64,000 nucleotides of DNA from Anaerosacchariphilus polymeriproducens. GTDB taxonomy: Bacteria; Bacillota; Clostridia; Lachnospirales; Lachnospiraceae. The position numbers and the translations under genes were made by a program. Below the pieces are notes generated by a model. The model had not been told where the DNA came from, did no database searches, and saw only the letters and a program-made list of their open reading frames with translations. Location: the NCBI RefSeq assembly GCF_003363435.1, contig NZ_QRCT01000050.1:351445-415444 (forward strand), in the 5' to 3' direction. Of the stretch, positions 59,906-64,000 are shown piece after piece (within the stretch, counting starts at the first letter, position 1; each line of letters begins with the position of its first letter).

Positions 59906-60436
59906 TTATTGAGAAGTATATGATTTATAAAATCTGTTAACAATTGGTAGAAGAATGACCGTAATAACTATGCCTACAATACCTTGGATACAATTTAAAG
60001 GAATTGTAGGTAATGTAGATAATAATGCAGTGCTAAAAGCTGTATGATTCCATTCTCCAATAGAACTCAGCTTCAAAAATGTATCATATAGAAAATAACC
60101 TGCTATTACTATAATTTCTCCTAAGATTCCACCTATTATGATATTTTTAATCAATTTTTGATAAATAAAACCACAAGTGAGAGCGGCTAAAGCCTTAATA
60201 ATGAAAGTAGCAGGTGCATAGGCTGCATAACCGGAAAATATATCAGCAAGCATAGAACCTGTACCCGCAGCTAATCCTCCTACATAAGGGCCCAGAAGAG
60301 CACCGCTTAATAGAACAAAACCATCTCCTAAATGAATGTAGCCATTGGGAGGAGTATTAATTTTGAAAAATGTAGTAGCAATACAAGTCAGGGAAGCTAA
60401 TAGTGACGCGATAACTAAAGTATTTGTTTTTTTCAT
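59906..60436 (-). CDS. ECF transporter S component
   Basis: This 176-residue protein has about five to six spans, the ALLGPYVGGLAAGTGSMLAD segment and YIHLGDGFVLLSGA, typical of S components that capture a vitamin or precursor for the shared EcfA/T module (the module itself is not in the window). The subgroup resembles the HmpT/PdxU-like (COG4720) family, which includes hydroxymethylpyrimidine and pyridoxine transporters. No riboswitch is recognised in the 245-base gap between its start and the divergent chemoreceptor, so the vitamin is undecided. CCATTT-type ribosome site (AAAGGAGAA) precedes. Confidence 0.85.
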   Translation of the reverse strand: MKKTNTLVIASLLASLTCIATTFFKINTPPNGYIHLGDGFVLLSGALLGPYVGGLAAGTGSMLADIFSGYAAYAPATFIIKALAALTCGFIYQKLIKNIIIGGILGEIIVIAGYFLYDTFLKLSSIGEWNHTAFSTALLSTLPTIPLNCIQGIVGIVITVILLPIVNRFYKSYTSQ

Positions 60437-60605
60437 TTCTGTAGTATTCTCCTTTACTAAAGTATATTAATCATACGAAAACAAATATAATGAGTAAATA
60501 TCCAGTTTGTGCAAAATTTACCATACCAGAGATGTGAAAATATGGAATTTATTGCGAAAAGTAACGTTTAAAAGTAAAAATGTTGATGAAATTCACAGAA
60601 ATCAC

Positions 60606-60633
60606 TTGAAATATTGTGAAAAATTGATAAAAT
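60606..60633 (+). promoter_or_regulatory. Candidate promoter of the chemoreceptor gene
   Basis: TTGAAA (60606-60611), a 16-base spacer and TAAAAT (60628-60633). Confidence 0.4.
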
Positions 60634-60681
60634 AGTATTATGACTTAGAAATGAAATTTTAAAATAAAGGAGCTGTAAAAT

Positions 60682-62112
60682 ATGCGTTTTAGAAAAGATA
60701 AAAATGGACAACAAAGTGTAATAGAATCCATTTTAAAAATGAAAAATTTTAACGAAAGTAAAGCTTCTCCAGAGTTGAAAGAAATATATACAAGGATTTC
60801 AGAAGGAAGAGATCAATTCGGAACGGTTATGAGTGGTGTTATTAAGTCTGCTACAGAAGTAAGTACGCTTGATTTAGAATTAGAAGATAAAAAAGAGAAA
60901 CTTACGGTAATCAGTGATGAAATGATTAAATTAACACAAAGTTTTGACAGCACTTCAAATTTAACAAAAGAAGTTATAGTAACACAAGATAAATTAACTT
61001 CTTCAATAGGGACCCTATTAGAAGGATCAAATGAAATATTGAATTCAACCAAACAAAGTGAAGATGGAATTACTGCAATTATGGAATTATCTGAAACAAC
61101 GACACAAAATGCATCTTTAATGGTCGAAGATATGAAATCACTATTAGATATTGTAGGAAATATTCAACAATTAATTGATTCAATCGATGAAATATCGGGA
61201 CAGACCAATTTATTAGCCTTAAATGCTTCAATTGAAGCGGCGAGAGCTGGTGAAGCCGGACGTGGTTTCGCAATTGTAGCAGATTCTATTCGTGATTTAG
61301 CAGAGCAGACGAAAGGCTTAACAGGAGGAATGGGTGAATTATTGGGAAAAATAGAGCATGCTTCCAATAAGAGTTCAAAAAGTATTGAAGAAACAGTAGA
61401 GTCTTTAGGGAATATTAATGTAAATCTTAATAATGTAAGAGACATTGGAAAAGAGAATAAAAGCAATGTAATGAATCTTGCAGAAGCTATTTCCACAATG
61501 GCAGATAATAGTGGACAGATTTCAGAATCGATTGAAAATATGAGCTCTGCTATGGATGAAGTAATAGAAGATGTACAGAATTTAGAAAAGCGAGCAGAAC
61601 AATTACATACAATTTCAGAGAGTATGGATGATGTGATTAAACCGTTAAAAGCAGTCGAGGATTCTTTAACAGATTCTGTATTAAAAATGAGTGATATGGC
61701 AATAGATCCTTTTTATTATATTGGACAAACGTCTTTTAAAGATTCTGTCAGCAGTGCGATAGAAGCACATCAAAAATGGCTTAATAAGTTAAAAGACATG
61801 GTAGATACAGGGGATGTATGTGCAATTCAAACGGATGGCCATAAATGTGCTTTTGGTAGATTTTATTATTCTTGCAGACCAAAGAATCCTGCAATTATTG
61901 AATTATGGAAAAGTATAGATGGGCAGCATTTGAATCTTCATGCAAAAGCAAAAGAGGTTCTGACAGCGCTGAAAAATTCTAATAGCCAGGAAGCGAAAAG
62001 AATATATCAGGAAATTAACAGGATATCTTCTGAGTTATTAAATAAATTAAATCAGATTGTTGAGGCTGCGGAACATCTTGAAAGAGATAGAAGTAATATT
62101 TTTGAAAGTTAA
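60682..62112 (+). CDS. Soluble methyl-accepting chemotaxis protein with CZB domain
   Basis: This 476-residue chemoreceptor has no membrane span. The signalling hairpin is centred at the conserved tip [43 protein letters not shown] (in parts). The C-terminal domain, about residues 350-425, has [14 protein letters not shown] and [14 protein letters not shown]. This is a chemoreceptor zinc-binding (CZB) domain with its His3Cys site, known to sense zinc-linked oxidants or related signals. It is cytoplasmic. A terminator follows. Confidence 0.9.
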   Translation: MRFRKDKNGQQSVIESILKMKNFNESKASPELKEIYTRISEGRDQFGTVMSGVIKSATEVSTLDLELEDKKEKLTVISDEMIKLTQSFDSTSNLTKEVIVTQDKLTSSIGTLLEGSNEILNSTKQSEDGITAIMELSETTTQNASLMVEDMKSLLDIVGNIQQLIDSIDEISGQTNLLALNASIEAARAGEAGRGFAIVADSIRDLAEQTKGLTGGMGELLGKIEHASNKSSKSIEETVESLGNINVNLNNVRDIGKENKSNVMNLAEAISTMADNSGQISESIENMSSAMDEVIEDVQNLEKRAEQLHTISESMDDVIKPLKAVEDSLTDSVLKMSDMAIDPFYYIGQTSFKDSVSSAIEAHQKWLNKLKDMVDTGDVCAIQTDGHKCAFGRFYYSCRPKNPAIIELWKSIDGQHLNLHAKAKEVLTALKNSNSQEAKRIYQEINRISSELLNKLNQIVEAAEHLERDRSNIFES

Positions 62113-62141
62113 TTAATAAAGTAATTTCATAACAAAAAGAG

Positions 62142-62172
62142 AGGTGTCTGTATAAAAACAGATGCCTTTTTA
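62142..62172 (+). terminator. Terminator after the chemoreceptor gene
   Basis: AGGTGTCTGT / ACAGATGCCT (with G-U pairs), six-base loop, T-run. Confidence 0.8.
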
Positions 62173-62181
62173 TATGGACTG

Positions 62182-62259
62182 ATGAGTATGGAATCAATAG
62201 AGGAGAAGGTTCATATAATAAATAAGATGAAGCGTATGATGCAAAAGTTAGGAGGATAG
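62182..62259 (+). CDS. Possible 25-residue ORF ahead of the subtilase
   Basis: An ATG-TAG frame (MSMESIEEKVHIINKM...) that ends three bases before the subtilase GTG. It has no clear ribosome site of its own and includes the GGAGG used by the subtilase. It could be a translation-coupling leader or chance. Confidence 0.25.
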   Translation: MSMESIEEKVHIINKMKRMMQKLGG

Positions 62260-62262
62260 TTA

Positions 62263-63945
62263 GTGGCTAACGAAATTATAAGCAATAATTATGTAGATAT
62301 AATAATAGAAAATATTTTACTGCAATTATTTTTAGTTAGAGGAAATTTTCCTGTCACTCCTATAAATACTACATATTCTATGGTGCATCTGCCTAAGTCA
62401 ATGATAGATAAATGTAGTCTTGGTGAAGAACAGTATGCAATATTTCCATCACTATGGACGCTTGAATCAACGGAGAGTTTAGAGGAATCCGGAGTTATAA
62501 GAGCCAGAAATAATCCTAATTTTGGTATGCGCGGGCAGGGTATTTTAGTTGGACTTATAGATACTGGAATTGAATATCAGCATCAGGCCTTTATTAATGC
62601 AGATGGTACAACCAAAATTGTATCTATCTGGGATCAGACGATTAATGAAGAAGGCGGTAGTCCGCCTGAGACGTTTACATATGGTACAGAATATACAATG
62701 GAAGAAATCAATAACGCCTTAAGTCAAGAAAATCCATTATCAGTGGTACCTTCCACAGATGAAATTGGTCATGGAACTATGTTGGCCGGAGTAATTGCAG
62801 GAAATGAAAATAGAAATCAAAATTTTAGCGGGGTAGTTCCGGATGCACAATTGGTAATCGTTAAATTAAAAGAAGCAAAACAGGTTAATAAGGAGATTTT
62901 TTCTATAGCTCCGGACAAATTATGCTATCAGGAAACAGATATTATGATGGGCCTTAAATATCTGCTGCAGGTTGCAGATGAACTTGAGCGCCCTCTTTCT
63001 ATATGTGTTGCACTGGGAACCAGTCAAGGAGGTCATGATGGAACAGGACCAGCTGCCAGTTATTTTTCATTTGCTTCTCAACTGCCTAGAATAGCAGTAA
63101 CTGTTTCCGCCGGAAATGAGGGGAATAAAAACAGGCATTATTTGGGTAAGGTTGAGCAGTTGCAGCAATTAAAAGAGTTTGATTTACGGGTAAGTAACAA
63201 GGATAGAATGTTTTGGATGGAATTATGGCAGTCAGTTCCTCATCGGCTGACCATTGACATAATCTCTCCGACCGGAGAATATGTGCCTACTATCTATCCC
63301 AAGTTAAGTGATTGTCGGGAGATTAGTTTTATATTTGAGTCTTCCATTTTATGGATCAATAACTTTGTTTTAGAAAGTATTACCGGAGATCAGTTGATTT
63401 TGATCCGTTTTGAAAATCCGCAAGAAGGAATATGGAAGTTTAGAGTACACAATATGGAAAATGCTGCATCAGATTTTAATGTCTGGCTGCCTAGTGGTGA
63501 TTTAATATCGGAAGAAACGTATTTTTTAGAAGCCAGTCCGGATACTACTATTACAGCAGTTGCTAATGCCGCTCTACCAATCACGATTACTGCATACGAT
63601 ACCCAGACTGGAGGAATTGCTATTTTTTCCAGCAGGGGTTATACAAGAAGTGGAGGAGTTAAACCCGATTTAGCGGCTCCGGGGGTAAATCTAACCTGTC
63701 CTACTTTAAATAACCAATATGGGCAGGTTACCGGTACGGGGGCAGCAGCAGCACATACTACAGGGATTGTGGCAATGTTATTGGAGTGGGCTTTAGATAG
63801 GAACAGATATCCTAATATTAAAGGTTCCACAATCAAAAAATTATTAATCAGAGGGGCGGAGAGAAGTACCGATATTGTTTATCCTAATAATATATGGGGA
63901 TATGGAAAAGTAGATTTATACGGTGTTTTTGAAATGCTAAGGTAA
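62263..63945 (+). CDS. S8 subtilase (Csp-like) with catalytic Ser replaced by Gly
   Basis: This 560-residue subtilase-family protein starts with GTG behind TTAGGAGGATA. It has Asp100 in GLIDTGIEY, His170 in IGHGTMLAGVIAG and the oxyanion Asn in VSAGNEGN. At the nucleophile motif, usually GTSxAA, it has VTGTGAAAAHTTG (Gly493, codon GGG). So it probably cannot cut peptides. An inserted jelly-roll-type segment (about 290-410) is as in CspA/CspB/CspC. C. difficile CspA and CspC are likewise inactive homologues used as germination pseudoproteases. A role here in spore germination, or as a partner of an active subtilase, is inferred. Confidence 0.85.
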   Translation: MANEIISNNYVDIIIENILLQLFLVRGNFPVTPINTTYSMVHLPKSMIDKCSLGEEQYAIFPSLWTLESTESLEESGVIRARNNPNFGMRGQGILVGLIDTGIEYQHQAFINADGTTKIVSIWDQTINEEGGSPPETFTYGTEYTMEEINNALSQENPLSVVPSTDEIGHGTMLAGVIAGNENRNQNFSGVVPDAQLVIVKLKEAKQVNKEIFSIAPDKLCYQETDIMMGLKYLLQVADELERPLSICVALGTSQGGHDGTGPAASYFSFASQLPRIAVTVSAGNEGNKNRHYLGKVEQLQQLKEFDLRVSNKDRMFWMELWQSVPHRLTIDIISPTGEYVPTIYPKLSDCREISFIFESSILWINNFVLESITGDQLILIRFENPQEGIWKFRVHNMENAASDFNVWLPSGDLISEETYFLEASPDTTITAVANAALPITITAYDTQTGGIAIFSSRGYTRSGGVKPDLAAPGVNLTCPTLNNQYGQVTGTGAAAAHTTGIVAMLLEWALDRNRYPNIKGSTIKKLLIRGAERSTDIVYPNNIWGYGKVDLYGVFEMLR

Positions 63946-63965
63946 ATAAAAAATGCTGGTAAGTA

Positions 63966-63994
63966 TTGACATATGAATATAATAGCAATATAAT
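63966..63994 (+). promoter_or_regulatory. Consensus promoter for a gene beyond the window
   Basis: TTGACA (63966-63971), 17-base spacer, TATAAT (63989-63994): a perfect match to the vegetative consensus, directed to the right edge. No terminator is visible between it and the subtilase stop at 63945. Confidence 0.75.
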
Positions 63995-64000
63995 TGCAAA

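Overview
The window looks like chromosome from a low-GC, Gram-positive, spore-forming anaerobe of the Clostridia, most likely Lachnospiraceae-like. The evidence is the AT-rich sequence with AGGAGG-type ribosome sites, a spoIIAA-spoIIAB-sigF operon, an alpha/beta-type small acid-soluble spore protein, a Csp-like subtilase, a D-alanylation (dlt) operon, a T-box valS leader and FabV. No rRNA, tRNA, insertion sequence or prophage was recognised.

Layout. Positions 1-1721 hold the end of an OmpR-type response regulator and its kinase. Positions 1860-4457 encode a NitT/TauT (SsuABC/ThiXYZ-like) ABC transporter, and 4613-8179 an RbsBAC-like sugar transporter. Positions 8341-11648 encode a NarL-type two-component pair with a membrane-anchored solute-binding protein, which reads as a sensor trio. 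Positions 11772-15220 are the standout: a four-gene operon of an N-glycosidase, a thymidylate-synthase homologue with a cytosine-specifying Asp, a methyltransferase and a secreted thiaminase I. This matches the known Clostridium botulinum pathway for the thiamin antivitamin bacimethrin. Positions 16065-18123 hold a divergent permease pair (one with a ferredoxin tail) and a Crp-family regulator.

Positions 18452-25484 form a complete type II-A CRISPR-Cas locus. A tracrRNA lies on the minus strand with its own promoter and terminator, followed by cas9 (1361 codons), cas1, cas2, csn2, a leader ending ATTTGAG, and a 66-bp-period array whose far end has decayed. Positions 25728-30974 form a polymorphic-toxin island: WXG-like partners, an LXG-like toxin with a ParB-like tip, a SUKH-like immunity protein, a KptA/Tpt1 RNA 2'-phosphotransferase and orphan genes.

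Positions 31003-44000 are mainly housekeeping: T-box valS, folC, a TPR protein, spoIIA, a cysteine-rich DUF4405-like membrane protein, fabV, and an EAL protein with degenerate receiver and GGDEF domains. Positions 44074-48417 hold dltABCD plus a tiny dltX at the 3' end. Positions 48563-57531 hold a two-component system followed by a 739-residue solute-binding lipoprotein, two sugar-type permeases, an HlyD-like adaptor and a MacB-like membrane protein, with no ATPase. This mixed import/export operon has no function I can name. Positions 57654-59594 encode a PadR/DUF1700/DUF4097 operon with a palindromic operator over its -10. The right end holds a spore protein, an ECF S-component, a soluble CZB chemoreceptor and a subtilase whose catalytic Ser is replaced by Gly.

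Gene starts were moved from the longest open frame wherever a ribosome site or promoter pointed to a better one. All functions are read from motifs; no database search was possible.
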